Assembly: GCF_002868735.1 (NCBI RefSeq)
Contig: NZ_CP025611.1
Span: 2,226,501-2,290,500, forward strand
Reading direction: 5' to 3'
DNA from: Niveispirillum cyanobacteriorum
GTDB lineage: Bacteria; Pseudomonadota; Alphaproteobacteria; Azospirillales; Azospirillaceae
Length of the DNA stretch: 64,000 bases
A program made the position numbers and the translations under genes. The notes under the pieces are model-generated. The model saw nothing but the letters and a program-made list of their open reading frames with translations, was not told the origin of the DNA and ran no database searches. This document shows, one piece after another, positions 8,397 to 18,353 of this stretch (its first letter is position 1; each line of letters opens with the position of its first letter).

Positions 8397-9581
8397 ATGA
8401 GAGACGAAACCTTCGATAGCGAGCATAGTGCCGACTGGAACCCCGTCGCCTTGCGCGGTGGTCTAGTCAGCTTGCGGGTTCCGTCAAGCTGGCAGCGTCT
8501 GTCGCGTGACGATGGCGGGCTGGCATTTCAGTCACCAGGACCCCACCCGGTCGATCTCCTGATCTCCATCGTCACCTACCGCAACCCCTATGGCGTGCGG
8601 GCGGAAGAGGCGATCCAGTATCTGGACCGAGAGAATGTACTGCCGCGCGGCATCCTGCCCTCGATGGAGACGGGCGACGGCCCTGACGATGCCGATGAAC
8701 GGCATTGGATCGCCTACGCCGTGGCCCAGCCGCCCGACCGGCAGATTTTCGTCTGGAAGGTGGCGGATTTCCAACCGCCCGACCATGTCCGCGTCGTCAC
8801 CCTGCAACTGCTGGTGCCCGGCGACAGCGCCGCCGACCCCGAACTGTCTGACCTGATCGACCGGTTGGGGGAAGAGGCGGCGCGTATCAAGTTCCATCCC
8901 GGCCCCATCCAGGGGCCCGTACAGCGCGTGACCATGCGCAATGTCTGGCATAGCGACAGTGTCCGCTTCCGCCTACCCTGGGACTGGCAGACCCTGCAAG
9001 AGGGTGACCTGACCCTGTTCCACCGCGAAATGGACGGGGCCGGCACCCTGCGTGTCGCCATGCATCAGTTCGACCATACGGGCGATGACGGGGAAATCCT
9101 GGCTCGCGCCGTCCTGCGCCAGACCGCCGAACAGTTCGCCGACGGTCCCGACGGGCGCGTGGGCGAAGGGTCGGTAGAATGGATGCCCGACGGCGAGGTG
9201 ATGGCAAGGTTCGTCACCGACGGGGAGGAGGATGGCGAGCAGTTGCGCTTCTTCCTGTGGATGCGTGGGGCGGCACTGGAGGGCAAGACCACCGTGGCCC
9301 TGTTCAGCTTCGCCTTCCCGCAATCCTCCCGCGGGGGTGACCTGGAGCGCACGACCCTGGCCATGCTGGAGCAGGAAATCCGCCGGGCCGTGGTCGGCAT
9401 CACCGACAGCACGGAAATCCATGACGAGGAAGACGAGTTGTCGGACGGGTTCAGCCTCGCCGACCTGCTGGATGACGACGATCTTCTCGACAGCCTCGAT
9501 GATGATGACGACCTCGATATCGACGAGGATGATGAGGAAGAGGATGGCGGGGACGAGGGCGGGCCCATTGGTCGGGCATAG
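8397..9581 (+). CDS. Unknown duplicated-domain protein with acidic tail
   Basis: The 394-residue soluble protein has no signal peptide. It contains two copies of one domain. The first begins near residue 15 (LRGGLVSLRVPSSWQRLSRDDG...LAFQSPG) and the second near residue 185 (NVWHSDSVRFRLPWDWQTLQEGDLTLFHREM). Both have the pattern 'hydrophobic-x-P-x-x-W-Q-x-L', followed by a strand with a short side chain and an IxxxxY/MHQFDH strand. This recalls DcrB/PsbP-like folds, but I do not recognise the family with confidence. The last 50 residues are almost all Asp/Glu (LLDDDDLLDSLDDDDDLDID and on), a low-complexity acidic tail of the kind that binds basic partners or cations. It is a single-gene unit before irr. 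Confidence 0.6.
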   Translation: MRDETFDSEHSADWNPVALRGGLVSLRVPSSWQRLSRDDGGLAFQSPGPHPVDLLISIVTYRNPYGVRAEEAIQYLDRENVLPRGILPSMETGDGPDDADERHWIAYAVAQPPDRQIFVWKVADFQPPDHVRVVTLQLLVPGDSAADPELSDLIDRLGEEAARIKFHPGPIQGPVQRVTMRNVWHSDSVRFRLPWDWQTLQEGDLTLFHREMDGAGTLRVAMHQFDHTGDDGEILARAVLRQTAEQFADGPDGRVGEGSVEWMPDGEVMARFVTDGEEDGEQLRFFLWMRGAALEGKTTVALFSFAFPQSSRGGDLERTTLAMLEQEIRRAVVGITDSTEIHDEEDELSDGFSLADLLDDDDLLDSLDDDDDLDIDEDDEEEDGGDEGGPIGRA

Positions 9582-9687
9582 AAATTCCGCGCAGCTGTGA
9601 TCTTCGTCATAGCCCCTTGTCAAACCGGGTGATCCTACCCCACATGTCGGCTGTCGTTTCCCCCAACCGACTGCGCCGCCCCCCGCA

Positions 9688-10131
9688 ATGCCCGACAGCC
9701 TGCCCAACCACAACACCGTCTCTGGTGAACCCTGCCGGATCATGAGCCGCCTGTGCAGTGCCGGCCTGCGCCCCACGCGCCAGCGGGTCGATCTGGCCAG
9801 GCTGCTGTTCCGGTGCGGTAATCGCCATGTCACCGCTGAGCAATTGCATGCCGAAGCCGTGGCGACGGGGGTGAAGGTGTCACTGGCCACCGTCTACAAC
9901 ACCCTGAACCAGTTCCGCGATGCGGGGCTGCTGCGCGAGGTGGTGGTGGAGGCCGGCAGCACCTGGTTCGATACCAATATCGACGACCATCACCATTTCT
10001 TTCATGAGAATAGCCGCCGCTTGCAGGACATCTGCTGTACCAAGCTGGTGCTGCCCGACCTTCCCTGCCTGCCCGACGGCACGCAGGTGGCGCGCGTGGA
10101 CGTGATTATCCGCCTGCGGGACGCGGATTGA
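9688..10131 (+). CDS. irr: Fur-family iron response regulator Irr
   Basis: The 147-residue protein has the Fur winged helix (LRPTRQRVDLARLLF ... HVTAEQLHAEA ... VSLATVYNTLNQFRDAGLLREV, about residues 25-90). The dimer part that follows carries DDHHHFFHEN, the histidine cluster that binds ferrous haem in Irr. The CxxC zinc pairs of Fur are absent. Irr controls haem synthesis and iron uptake and storage in alphaproteobacteria and is degraded or inactivated on haem binding. An ATG at 9742 (MSRLCSAGLRPTRQR) is an alternative start that fits family length well. It stands between the acidic-tail protein and a sensor kinase, each with its own upstream gap. Confidence 0.88.
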   Translation: MPDSLPNHNTVSGEPCRIMSRLCSAGLRPTRQRVDLARLLFRCGNRHVTAEQLHAEAVATGVKVSLATVYNTLNQFRDAGLLREVVVEAGSTWFDTNIDDHHHFFHENSRRLQDICCTKLVLPDLPCLPDGTQVARVDVIIRLRDAD

Positions 10132-10260
10132 ATTCACTGTCATTTTCAATCTTCTAGGCAGGCCATCGCGAATATTGCGACGCTGCCCGCGCGAACGTAG
10201 ACTGCCCCTATCATCTCGAAGCCCAGCCGGCGCGTACGCGCCGGGGTGGCGGGGGGCTCC

Positions 10261-12798
10261 ATGCGCAGAGTATTGATGGGCGGCCTGGCCCTTGTGGCCG
10301 GCGTCCAGCTTGCCGGAACGGCCATCGACATGCAGGCGGGCTGGCGGGCATACCGGCAGGCGGCTGACATCGCCAACATGAAGCAGGTCAGCCGCGACCT
10401 GCTGGTGGCGGCCCGCGACCACGGCATCGAAGCCGGCATGATCAATCTGGTGCTGGAGGCAGCCCGGACGCAGAATGCACCCGAAGCCGCCCTGCGTCCA
10501 CAGATCGACCGCCATCGCAACGAAACCGACCGCGCCGCCCTGGCAGCATTGGATCGGCTGGACCGGATCGGGACCGAAAGCTCGCTGTCGGAGGATGTGG
10601 GGTCGCTGCGGGTGGCCCTGTCCCGGGTACGGGAGTTGCGGGAGGGAATGGAGGCGCTGCTGACGCGCCTGCAGGATGGCCGCTCACTGGAGGCGGCGGG
10701 CCCCAGCCCCACCGACAACACCCTGATGATCGCGGAATGGCGCGATGCCTCCCGATCCTATCTGACGGCGCTGCTGACCCTGCTGCGGGAGATCAATAAG
10801 CCCGCCCTGTCGCTGGGTGGAGAAGCGGCGGCAGCGGAAATGCTGACGCGGGAAACGATCCGCCTGCGATCCCAGCTCGGCAATGACATGGGACAGATCT
10901 ACCGCATCGCCGGCGCCAATAACCCGCCCGACCTGCAGGCGGCCAGCATCTCCCTGGCGCAGGTGGAACAGGTCTGGCAACTGGTTCGGGATGTCGGTGA
11001 CCCCACCATGTTCCCGGAGGCGACGCAGGCAGCCCTGCGTCAGATGGAGGCGGCGTTCTTTCAGCGCTACCTGCCGCTGCGCGCCGCCATCCTGGACGCC
11101 GCCAGCCGGGGGGAGGCGCGGGGCCGCATGCCGGAACTGCTGCGCAACGGCACCAGCCTGCTGAATGCTGCGAGCGATCTGGTAGGGGCCGCCGTCGGCG
11201 TCGCCGCCATGGCGACGGAACAGAACAGGCTTCTGGCCCGCCAGAAATTATGGGTGGATGCGTTCGAGCTGCTGATCTCCATGGTGGCGCTGATCTTCGC
11301 CGCCTGGATGGTGCGCAACCGCGTGCTGCGGCCTATTCAGCAGATGACGGAGGCCATGCGCGCCCTGGCCGGCGGTGACCATGCTGTGGCCCTGCCGGAG
11401 ATCAAGGGTGTGGGCGTGGAGGTTGGGGCCATGATGGCCGCCGTCCGCGTCTTCAAGGAGAATGCCCGGCAGCTGCGCAAGGAGAACCGGGAGCGGGGCC
11501 GCATGGAGCGGCTGCTGACCGTCGAACGCTCCATCCTAGAAATGGCCGCCGCTGGCGCACCGCTGGGCGAGGTGCTGGAGGCACTCTGCCGGGGGATTGA
11601 GGAACAGCTGGACGGGGCCCGCTGCACCATCCTGCTGCTGCGTGAAGACGGGATGCATATCACGGTGGCCGCCGCCCCCAGTTTTCCCGCGCGCATGCGG
11701 GAGGTCTATGAAGGTGTGGCCATCGGGCCGGAGGTCGGGTCCTGCGGTTCCGCCCTTTATCGCCGGGCACCGGTCATCGTCACCGATGTCGCCCATGATC
11801 CGCGCTGGCACCTGTACAAGGATGTGGTCCTGGCCGAAGGGCTGCAATCCTGCTGGTCGCTGCCCATCCTGTCGGGCGATGGCGAACCGCTGGGCGCCTT
11901 CGCCATCTATGGCGAGGCGGCGCGCGAACCCCATGACTGGGAGATGGAGCGGGCCCGGCGCGCGGTGCAGCTGGCGGCATTGGCCATCACCAGCCGGCGG
12001 GCCGCCGAACAGCTTGAACATGCCAAGGCACAGGCCGAACTAGGCAGCCGCACCAAGTCCGAATTCCTGGCCAATATGAGCCATGAGCTGCGTACCCCGC
12101 TCAACGCCATCATCGGCTTTGCCGAGGTGCTGGAAAGCGAGATGAAGACCAATGACAAGAATGGCCAGAATGCCAGTTCCGTTGCCTATGCCGGCGACAT
12201 CATTGCGTCAGGCCGCCACCTGCTGAACCTGATCAACGACATCCTGGACGTGTCCAAGATGGAGGCGGGCCGGGTGGAACTGCGCGAGCGCATCTGCGGC
12301 ATGGAGGAACTGGTGCGGGGGTGCGAGCGCATCGTGCGGGCACGCGCCATGGAACGCCGCCTGAACCTGGTGGTGGAGGTGGCGGACGGCATGCCGCCCA
12401 TCCTGGTCGACGATGTGAAGTTCAAGCAGATCATCCTGAACCTGATGTCGAACGCCATCAAGTTCACCTCCCCTGGCGGCACGGTGAAACTGACGGCCAG
12501 CGTCGATCCCTCACGCGGGGTGGCCGTGGCGGTCAGCGATACCGGTATCGGCATCAGGCCGGAGGACCTGTCCAAGGTCTTCGTGCCATTCCATCAGGTC
12601 GATAATGTCTATGCCCGCTCCAACCCCGGCACAGGCCTGGGCCTGACCCTGTCCAAGGGGCTGGCGGAGTTGCATGGCGGGCGGCTGTCCATCGAAAGCG
12701 TGTTCGGGGAGGGGACGGTGGTCACCCTGACCCTGCCGCCATCCCGCATCGTCTGGACCGAAAGTGCCGGCCTGCCCTTCCCCCTGCCGATGCGGTGA
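10261..12798 (+). CDS. Sensor histidine kinase (HAMP-GAF-HisKA-HATPase)
   Basis: The 845-residue inner-membrane kinase has TM1 at the N-terminus ([19 protein letters not shown]), a helical periplasmic region of about 310 residues, and TM2 near residues 333-353 ([16 protein letters not shown]). It continues with HAMP ([18 protein letters not shown]), GAF (about 425-575) and HisKA with phospho-His608 in [15 protein letters not shown]. The HATPase domain carries an N box in [10 protein letters not shown]1 DTGIGI and G2 [18 protein letters not shown]. There is no receiver domain in the protein and no response regulator gene beside it, so the partner is elsewhere. The ATG at 10261 is preferred over the GTG at 10246 because of the GGGGGG tract just upstream. 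The signal sensed is unknown. Confidence 0.9.
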   Translation: MRRVLMGGLALVAGVQLAGTAIDMQAGWRAYRQAADIANMKQVSRDLLVAARDHGIEAGMINLVLEAARTQNAPEAALRPQIDRHRNETDRAALAALDRLDRIGTESSLSEDVGSLRVALSRVRELREGMEALLTRLQDGRSLEAAGPSPTDNTLMIAEWRDASRSYLTALLTLLREINKPALSLGGEAAAAEMLTRETIRLRSQLGNDMGQIYRIAGANNPPDLQAASISLAQVEQVWQLVRDVGDPTMFPEATQAALRQMEAAFFQRYLPLRAAILDAASRGEARGRMPELLRNGTSLLNAASDLVGAAVGVAAMATEQNRLLARQKLWVDAFELLISMVALIFAAWMVRNRVLRPIQQMTEAMRALAGGDHAVALPEIKGVGVEVGAMMAAVRVFKENARQLRKENRERGRMERLLTVERSILEMAAAGAPLGEVLEALCRGIEEQLDGARCTILLLREDGMHITVAAAPSFPARMREVYEGVAIGPEVGSCGSALYRRAPVIVTDVAHDPRWHLYKDVVLAEGLQSCWSLPILSGDGEPLGAFAIYGEAAREPHDWEMERARRAVQLAALAITSRRAAEQLEHAKAQAELGSRTKSEFLANMSHELRTPLNAIIGFAEVLESEMKTNDKNGQNASSVAYAGDIIASGRHLLNLINDILDVSKMEAGRVELRERICGMEELVRGCERIVRARAMERRLNLVVEVADGMPPILVDDVKFKQIILNLMSNAIKFTSPGGTVKLTASVDPSRGVAVAVSDTGIGIRPEDLSKVFVPFHQVDNVYARSNPGTGLGLTLSKGLAELHGGRLSIESVFGEGTVVTLTLPPSRIVWTESAGLPFPLPMR

Positions 12799-12936
12799 AG
12801 GACGATAGGCTGCTGGCAATCCATGCTTAAGGCCGGGTCCGCACTGACCGATGGCGTACCACCCCGTGCCGCTTGACGCGCTGATCCGCTTTGACCCTAC
12901 TGACGGCACGCGTGCTTTATCCGACAGGAGAACAGG

Positions 12937-13341
12937 ATGATCGACCATCACCGCGCCCTGATTTTTGCCATGGTGCTGACCTCGGCGTCGGATGGCGACA
13001 TGACTGACGCGGAACTGCATGCCATGGGCGAGAATATCCGCTTCCTGCCGGTCTTTGCCGATTTCGACCCGCACAAGCTGCCGCAGGTGGCGCAGGAATG
13101 CACCGACATCCTAGGCGATCCCGACGGGCTGGATGCCGCTATCGCCATGATCAAGCGGTCACTGCCCAAATCGCTGCGGGAAACCGCCTATATGCTGGCC
13201 TGTGAGATCGTGGCCGCTGACCGCACCGCCAGCCAGGAGGAACTACGCCTGCTGGAGATGCTGCGCCATGGGCTGGATGTGGACCGGCTGACGGCCGCCG
13301 CCCTGGAACGCGGGGCCCGCGCCCGTTACACGGTCGCCTGA
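12937..13341 (+). CDS. TerB-like protein
   Basis: The 134-residue all-helical acidic protein has the TerB/tellurite-resistance-like layout. The first helix pair contains LTSASDGDMTDAELHAM, a metal-binding-type acidic loop. A second similar repeat near residues 85-105 reads EIVAADRTASQEELRLLEML. The family is linked to tellurite resistance and to stress or DNA-processing systems, but stand-alone TerB proteins have no settled role. AGGAGAACAGG directly before the ATG is a strong ribosome binding site. Five bases separate its stop from the MFS gene, so the two are probably co-transcribed. Confidence 0.8.
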   Translation: MIDHHRALIFAMVLTSASDGDMTDAELHAMGENIRFLPVFADFDPHKLPQVAQECTDILGDPDGLDAAIAMIKRSLPKSLRETAYMLACEIVAADRTASQEELRLLEMLRHGLDVDRLTAAALERGARARYTVA

Positions 13342-13345
13342 GACC

Positions 13346-14668
13346 ATGGAAGACAGAAGCCTGCGCCCCCCCGCCATCGCGGGCTGGTGCCTGTATGACT
13401 GGGCCATGTCGGCCTTCAACACCGTCATCGGCACCTTCGTCTTTTCGGTCTATTTCACCAAGGGCGTGGCCGCGAACCCTGATGAGGGTTCGGCCGACTG
13501 GGCGTTTATGCTGGGCCTGTCGGGGCTGGTCATCGCCCTGCTCTCCCCCGTTCTAGGGGCTATTGCCGACCGGGGCGGACGGATCAAACCCTGGCTGGCC
13601 GTCTGTACCGTCGTCGCCGTGGGGGGATCGGCCCTGCTCTGGCTGATCCGGCCCGATCCTTCCTATGCGCTGCCGGCCCTGCTGCTGGTGGGCATTGCCA
13701 GTACGGCCTTTGAGCTGTCGAACGTCTTCTACAACGCCCTGCTGCCCGTCATCACGCCGCGCAGCCATCTGGGCCGCGTGTCCGGCTGGGGCTGGGGTGT
13801 CGGCTATTTGGGCGGGCTGGTCTGTCTGGTGCTGTGCCTGGTCCTGCTGCTGCAAGCCGACTCACCCCTGTTCGGCCTGATCAGCAAGGAAGAGGCTGAA
13901 CCGGTGCGCGCCACCTCCGTCCTGGTCGCCATCTGGTACGGACTGTTTGCCCTACCCTTATTCCTGCTGGTGCCCGACCGGGTGCCGGAAGCCGGTATGA
14001 CGGCGCTGCGGGCGGTCCGCGAAGGCTGGTCCAGCCTGCTGACCACCATCCGCTCCATGCCGCAGCATGCCAACACGCTGCGCTTCCTGATCGCCAGCGC
14101 CCTGTGGCGCGACGGGATCAATACCATCACGGCCTTTGGCGGCATCTATGCCGGCATCGTCTTCGGCATGGTGGAGGCGCAGTTGATCCTGTTCGCCATC
14201 GCCCTGAACGTGGCCGCCGGCCTCGGCGCTATCGGCTTTGCCTGGGCCGATGACCGGATCGGGGCCAAGCCGACTTTGATCATCAGCCTGATCGGCCTGA
14301 TCATCACCGGAACCTCGATGGTGCTGATCGGCACTGGCGCGTGGGCGTGGGCCCCGCCCTTGTCCATGCCGCTGGATTTCACCCCGGATCAGCAATGGCT
14401 GCTGCTGCTGGGCATGGGGCTGGGCGTGTTTTTCGGCCCGGCACAGGCCGCCGCCCGCTCCATGATGGCCCGCATCTCCCCGCCAGGGCTGGAGACGGAA
14501 TTCTTCGGCATCTATGCCCTGACGGGCCGTGCCGTGGGTGTGCTGGGTCCGCTGGCCTATGGCGTGGCCGTTACCGCCATGGGCACGCAACGTGCGGGCA
14601 TGGCGACGGTGATCGTCCTGTTCCTGCTGGGTCTGGGCCTGCTGCTGACGGTGAAGGAGCGTCGGTAA
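13346..14668 (+). CDS. MFS transporter, UMF1/Atg22 type
   Basis: The 440-residue protein has about 12 hydrophobic segments. Its opening, IAGWCLYDWAMSAFNTVIGTFVFSVYFTKGVA, is characteristic of the Atg22/UMF1 branch of the major facilitator superfamily (the 'YDWA.SA....I.TF.F..YF' motif). It also has the loop 2-3 motif GAIADRGGRIKPWL. Yeast Atg22 exports amino acids from the vacuole; bacterial members are uncharacterised permeases. It probably forms an operon with the TerB-like gene five bases upstream. It is convergent with the lipoprotein gene. Confidence 0.88.
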   Translation: MEDRSLRPPAIAGWCLYDWAMSAFNTVIGTFVFSVYFTKGVAANPDEGSADWAFMLGLSGLVIALLSPVLGAIADRGGRIKPWLAVCTVVAVGGSALLWLIRPDPSYALPALLLVGIASTAFELSNVFYNALLPVITPRSHLGRVSGWGWGVGYLGGLVCLVLCLVLLLQADSPLFGLISKEEAEPVRATSVLVAIWYGLFALPLFLLVPDRVPEAGMTALRAVREGWSSLLTTIRSMPQHANTLRFLIASALWRDGINTITAFGGIYAGIVFGMVEAQLILFAIALNVAAGLGAIGFAWADDRIGAKPTLIISLIGLIITGTSMVLIGTGAWAWAPPLSMPLDFTPDQQWLLLLGMGLGVFFGPAQAAARSMMARISPPGLETEFFGIYALTGRAVGVLGPLAYGVAVTAMGTQRAGMATVIVLFLLGLGLLLTVKERR

Positions 14669-14693
14669 CCCCGCTGCACGCGATCACCCCCGC

Positions 14694-15464
14694 TTATTTC
14701 ACCACATAGGGCTTGCCGGCGATGTCATACATCACGGCACCTTGAGGCACCGAATTCAGGTTCACGCTGCGCCGCCCGCCTAGACCCGGCTCACCATTGT
14801 AATGCCAGAGATCCTCGCTGTTCACGTAGTAAACGGCGCTGGTGCGGAAGGTGTAATAGCCTTCGCGCGCCACCGACACGGTCAGGACCATTTCGGTATC
14901 GGTTTCCATGGGCTTGGATTTCAGCGCCTCCAGCCCGACGGCGGCGACACCCGCCGAGATGCCCCACGGGAACTTGGCCAGATCGCCGCCCGTCAGATGC
15001 GACGCCAGCCCCACACCCGCCGCCAGCAGGGTCAGCGGACCAGGGAACGGATCGGCGGCCATGCGCGGACCGCTGCTTTTCACGGTCAGCACATCAATCC
15101 CCACCGCCACCACATCGGGACGGGCATCGACGGAGACCAGATGCCCCTGCTGGACCAGCCGGGTGGTCACCGCCGACAGGAAAGCATCGGCAAATAAGGT
15201 ATCGTCGCGGCGCATCATATAGACCTGCACCGGCACCTTCCTGCCCATCTGAAATTCCAGATGGGCGGAAATTGCCGAGGCCACATCATCCGCCACCACC
15301 TGCCACTGCCCTGCCGATTGCAGCACGGGCTGCGGCTTCATCGGAATGGAAACCGCCATGGGCCGGGCGGAGCACCCCGCCAGACCCAGGCAAAGCGCCA
15401 TGGCCATCACGGAAGCAAGGCTTTTGGCGGCAAGGCGGCGGCGGGGGGCGGCGGTGCGGTTCAT
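14694..15464 (-). CDS. Lipoprotein of unknown function
   Basis: The 256-residue protein has a basic N-terminus (RTAAPRRRLAAK), a hydrophobic core and the lipobox LGLAGC (Cys about residue 31), so it is probably a lipid-anchored envelope protein. After the lipobox come a domain of about 100 residues (WQVVADDVASAISAHLEFQMGRKVPVQVYMMRRDDTLFADAFLSAV), a Gly/Ala-rich middle stretch and a beta-rich C-terminus (AREGYYTFRTSAVYYVNSEDLWHYNG). The 'DDTLFADAFLSAVTTRLVQQGHLVS' section resembles lipoproteins that act as assembly or secretion pilotins, but I cannot name a family. It has its own promoter region upstream (15465-15526). Confidence 0.65.
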   Translation of the reverse strand: MNRTAAPRRRLAAKSLASVMAMALCLGLAGCSARPMAVSIPMKPQPVLQSAGQWQVVADDVASAISAHLEFQMGRKVPVQVYMMRRDDTLFADAFLSAVTTRLVQQGHLVSVDARPDVVAVGIDVLTVKSSGPRMAADPFPGPLTLLAAGVGLASHLTGGDLAKFPWGISAGVAAVGLEALKSKPMETDTEMVLTVSVAREGYYTFRTSAVYYVNSEDLWHYNGEPGLGGRRSVNLNSVPQGAVMYDIAGKPYVVK

Positions 15465-15526
15465 GATGGTTCGTCCGGCTGAAGCGGTGGCTTTGCCGAG
15501 CAGAGAAGCAACCGCCGTGCCAGGGG

Positions 15527-16012
15527 TTAAAGCTCCCGTGCCCGCGTGGCGCCCAGCACGCCCCAGAAGGCACCGTCCGGCCCGGCAACCGGCAAGGCCA
15601 GCGCCTCCACGTCATGCAGGGCACCATTGGACATCACCGATTGATCGGCTGCGAAACGGTGGGGCTGCTGTGCCGCCGTGACCGTGGTCAAGACGCGCAG
15701 GATGCGACCGAACACCGGCTGACGCGCATAATCGTTGATATGACGGCCTGTCGGGTCAATGCCGTAATTGGCAACGGTCTGCCGACCGAAACCACGACCG
15801 ATAAAGTCCGACGGGCCGCCACCCGGCACCCGTTCCAGCCACCAGAGATGATCTGCGGCTACGGCTTGTGCGGGGGGCAGCAGATCATCAATGCAGGGCA
15901 GGTTCTGCCCCGGCAGCGTCGCCGCCAGCCAGGCATCGAACAGCAGGCGCAGGCAGGGATGGCGCAGTGCCGCGCGATCCGCCACCGGCTCCAGGATGAA
16001 AGCATCACTCAT
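15527..16012 (-). CDS. PAS_5-family protein
   Basis: The 161-residue soluble protein matches the short alphaproteobacterial PAS_5 family (PF07310) in layout. It opens with HPCLRLLFDAWLAATLPGQNLPCIDDLLP, and the core contains LWWLERVPGGGPSDFIGRGFGRQTVANYGIDPTGRHINDY ('F...YRF.G..I...YG.DLTG..' type). It ends with GALHDVEALALPVAGPDGAFWGVLGATRA. These proteins presumably bind a small ligand, but the function is not known. The start at 16012 is the first ATG with family similarity; the open frame upstream (to 16075) is not conserved. It lies downstream of phoU on the same strand, at about 100 bp. Confidence 0.75.
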   Translation of the reverse strand: MSDAFILEPVADRAALRHPCLRLLFDAWLAATLPGQNLPCIDDLLPPAQAVAADHLWWLERVPGGGPSDFIGRGFGRQTVANYGIDPTGRHINDYARQPVFGRILRVLTTVTAAQQPHRFAADQSVMSNGALHDVEALALPVAGPDGAFWGVLGATRAREL

Positions 16013-16115
16013 TCGGCCACCGACTTCCCGATCGCGGCCCCAGCGCCTGGATTGAGATTGGGGCGCAACCCCCACTTTGCCAAGTCGGCAAGTGGTCTAG
16101 GCGTGAAGTCTGGTA

Positions 16116-16847
16116 TCAGTCCGGCATTACCGTCATTTCGGCAGTACCGTCGCCCTTGGGCCGGTCCTGATCCAGAGGCTGGCCCTGCACGCGGAAGCAC
16201 AGGGTCTCCGCGATATTGGTGGCATGGTCGCCAATCCGTTCCAGGTTCTTGGCCGCAAACAGCAGATGGGTGCAGGCCGTGATGCGGGCCGGGCTTTCCA
16301 TCATATAGGTCAGCAGTTCGCGGAACAGCGATGTATAGGCGCGGTCCACCTCTTCATCCCGCCGGCGGACGGCCAGCGCGGTTTCGGCGTCATCCTCGTC
16401 ATAGGCCTTCATGACAGCGGCCAGCATATCGGCCACGGCGCGACCGATGGGCAGCATGGACCGGGCCAGCGAGACTTCCGGCTGCGACTGCAACACGAAG
16501 GAGCGCTTGGCGACATTGGCCGCGAAATCGCCGATTCGCTCCAGATTATTGGCGACACGCAGGGCGCCGATGACATCGCGCAGGTCGTTGGCCTTGGGAT
16601 GACGCAGGGCCAGCAGACGGACGGTCTGCGCCTCCACCTTGCGCTCCAGTTCGTCCAGATCGGCGTCCTTGGCCATGACTTGGCTGGCCAGATCGGTATC
16701 GCGGTCGGTCATAGCCGCCACGGCATCCGTGATCTGCCGCTCCGCCAGCACACCCATCTGCCGCACCAGATCGTGCAGGATGTCGAGCTGTTCGTCGAAG
16801 GCGGACACGATGTGCCGGGTGGGGATGATGCTGGCTTTTCCGTCCAC
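16116..16847 (-). CDS. phoU: Phosphate regulator PhoU
   Basis: The protein of about 243 residues has the two PhoU helical bundles. Each carries the metal-binding motif: VANNLERIGDFAANVAKR (about residues 88-105) and AAKNLERIGDHATNIAETL (near 200-218). PhoU couples the Pst phosphate transporter to the PhoR/PhoB two-component system and prevents toxic phosphate uptake. No pst or phoB genes are in the window, although they are usually adjacent. Start choice is uncertain: GTG at 16847 gives the usual family length, while GTG at 16901 has a better Shine-Dalgarno (AGGAG nine bases away) but adds 18 residues. It is divergent from the first pentapeptide gene. Confidence 0.9.
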   Translation of the reverse strand: MDGKASIIPTRHIVSAFDEQLDILHDLVRQMGVLAERQITDAVAAMTDRDTDLASQVMAKDADLDELERKVEAQTVRLLALRHPKANDLRDVIGALRVANNLERIGDFAANVAKRSFVLQSQPEVSLARSMLPIGRAVADMLAAVMKAYDEDDAETALAVRRRDEEVDRAYTSLFRELLTYMMESPARITACTHLLFAAKNLERIGDHATNIAETLCFRVQGQPLDQDRPKGDGTAEMTVMPD

Positions 16848-16965
16848 GGGACTGGCTCCGGCAATGGCGATTGCATGAATTGTCAAGAAACCATCTAACA
16901 CAAATGGCCGCTCCTGTGGCACGTTCAAGAAAAGTTCATCTTTCGCTCAATGGTCACCGCCCATC

Positions 16966-18273
16966 ATGACACCCCATGAACTGCTCGCCGTTGTCGATAA
17001 GCATGAACGCTGGCTGAAGCGGCTGACAGGTGGTGCCCGTGCGATGCTGGCACTGGCCGACCTGCAGGGTCACAATTTTTCCGGCGCAAATTTGCAGAAT
17101 TCCAAGCTGTCGGGCGCCAACCTGTCGGATTGCGACTTCACGGCGGCCAACCTGACGGCAGCCGACCTGTTCGCTGCGCGCCTGACGCGGGCCATCCTGG
17201 TGAACACCAACCTGACCAATGCCGACCTGCGCGGCGCCCATCTGCGCGGTGCGCGGTTGAAATGCGCCATCCTACGCGGGGCCGACCTGCGCGGCGGGGC
17301 GCTGCTGGATCGGCGCGCGCCGGGCAGTGTGAAGATGGAACCGTCGGACCTGCGCGGTGCCGATATGGATGACGCCACGCTGTCCAACGCCAATCTGGCC
17401 GGCGCCGACCTGTCGGAATGTTCGCTGGTGGGGGCCGATTGTTCGGGCGCGCAGATGGCCGGCTGCAACATGGCCCGGTCAGTGATGAAAAGTGCGAATT
17501 TCGCCGGCTGCGACATGCGCGGCGTCAACCTGAACAGCGCCAACCTGATGGGCGCCAAGCTGCGTGACGTCAACCTGTCGGGCGCTGTCCTGTCGGGGGC
17601 CAACCTGCGCAACGCCGATTTGCAGGGGGCGAACCTGGAAGGTGTCGACCTGTCCAATGTCGACATGCTGGGCGCCAATTTCAGCCGGTCTGCCGAAACC
17701 TTCTCCGGCACCATCCAGCGCATCCTGACCCAGCATCAGGCCTGGATCACCAGTAATGGCGACAAGGGGGAACGCGCCGACCTGGAGGGTCAAGACCTCT
17801 CGCATATCGACCTGAATGGCGCCAATCTGGGTGGGGCCAACCTGAAGGGCGTCAATTTCTCAGGCGCCAAGCTGCGCGACTGTCTGTTTGTGATGGCCGA
17901 TCTGGCGGGGGCGGCGCTGAATTTCGCCGATCTGACAGGGGCGACCCTGGACGGCGCCAATCTGCGCGGCGGCAACCTGTCGGGCGCCAAGCTGGACAAT
18001 GCCAAGATCGGGTCAGTGGAAATCAAGGGCCCGAACGGTCGCGGCACGGGCCGCAAATGGCCCGCCAACCTGTCCAACACCACCATCGTCCAGGCCAGCC
18101 TCACCCGCGCCTCTATGCGCGGGGTCAACCTGTCGGGGGCCGACCTGCGCGGGTCCGACCTGTCGGGGGCCAACCTGCTGGAAGCCAATATCCGCGGCGC
18201 CAATCTGGCAGACACCATCACCACGGGGACCACCATGCCGGCCCCCGATGATGATGACGATGATTTCAGCTAG
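16966..18273 (+). CDS. Pentapeptide-repeat protein (copy 1)
   Basis: The 435-residue protein is made largely of A(D/N)LxG pentapeptides, which form a right-handed four-sided beta helix. The order is as follows. An N-terminal cap carries the motif HERWLKRLTGGARAMLALADLQG. A first helix covers about residues 35-240. A break near 245-270 repeats the cap motif in changed form (HQAWITSNGDKGERADLEGQDLS). A second helix covers about 270-335, a second break contains GRKWPANLSNTTI (about 355-370), and a last helix precedes an acidic end (DDDDDDFS). The same order of cap, break and WPANL element occurs in the paralogue at 30937-32316. Function unknown. No signal peptide, so probably cytoplasmic. Confidence 0.88.
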   Translation: MTPHELLAVVDKHERWLKRLTGGARAMLALADLQGHNFSGANLQNSKLSGANLSDCDFTAANLTAADLFAARLTRAILVNTNLTNADLRGAHLRGARLKCAILRGADLRGGALLDRRAPGSVKMEPSDLRGADMDDATLSNANLAGADLSECSLVGADCSGAQMAGCNMARSVMKSANFAGCDMRGVNLNSANLMGAKLRDVNLSGAVLSGANLRNADLQGANLEGVDLSNVDMLGANFSRSAETFSGTIQRILTQHQAWITSNGDKGERADLEGQDLSHIDLNGANLGGANLKGVNFSGAKLRDCLFVMADLAGAALNFADLTGATLDGANLRGGNLSGAKLDNAKIGSVEIKGPNGRGTGRKWPANLSNTTIVQASLTRASMRGVNLSGADLRGSDLSGANLLEANIRGANLADTITTGTTMPAPDDDDDDFS

Positions 18274-18316
18274 AACCGTTCGTTTTCCCCAAGCGCCGAC
18301 GCGGCGGTCGCCGCTG

Positions 18317-18346
18317 GAGCGGTTTCCGGTCAACGGAAAACCGCTC
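18317..18346. terminator. Stem-loop between convergent genes
   Basis: GAGCGGTTTCCG and CGGAAAACCGCTC pair with one bulged base around a five-base loop, between the pentapeptide gene (+) and the HAD gene (-). The A-rich/T-rich flank is weak on both strands, so it may act as a bidirectional terminator or be a dispersed palindromic element. Confidence 0.5.
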
Positions 18347-18353
18347 TCATCAG

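Noticed and set aside
16966-18273. Short-period DNA repeats that might be taken for a CRISPR or satellite array
   Set aside because: The repetition comes from A(D/N)LxG codons of a pentapeptide protein; there are no constant repeats with unique spacers.
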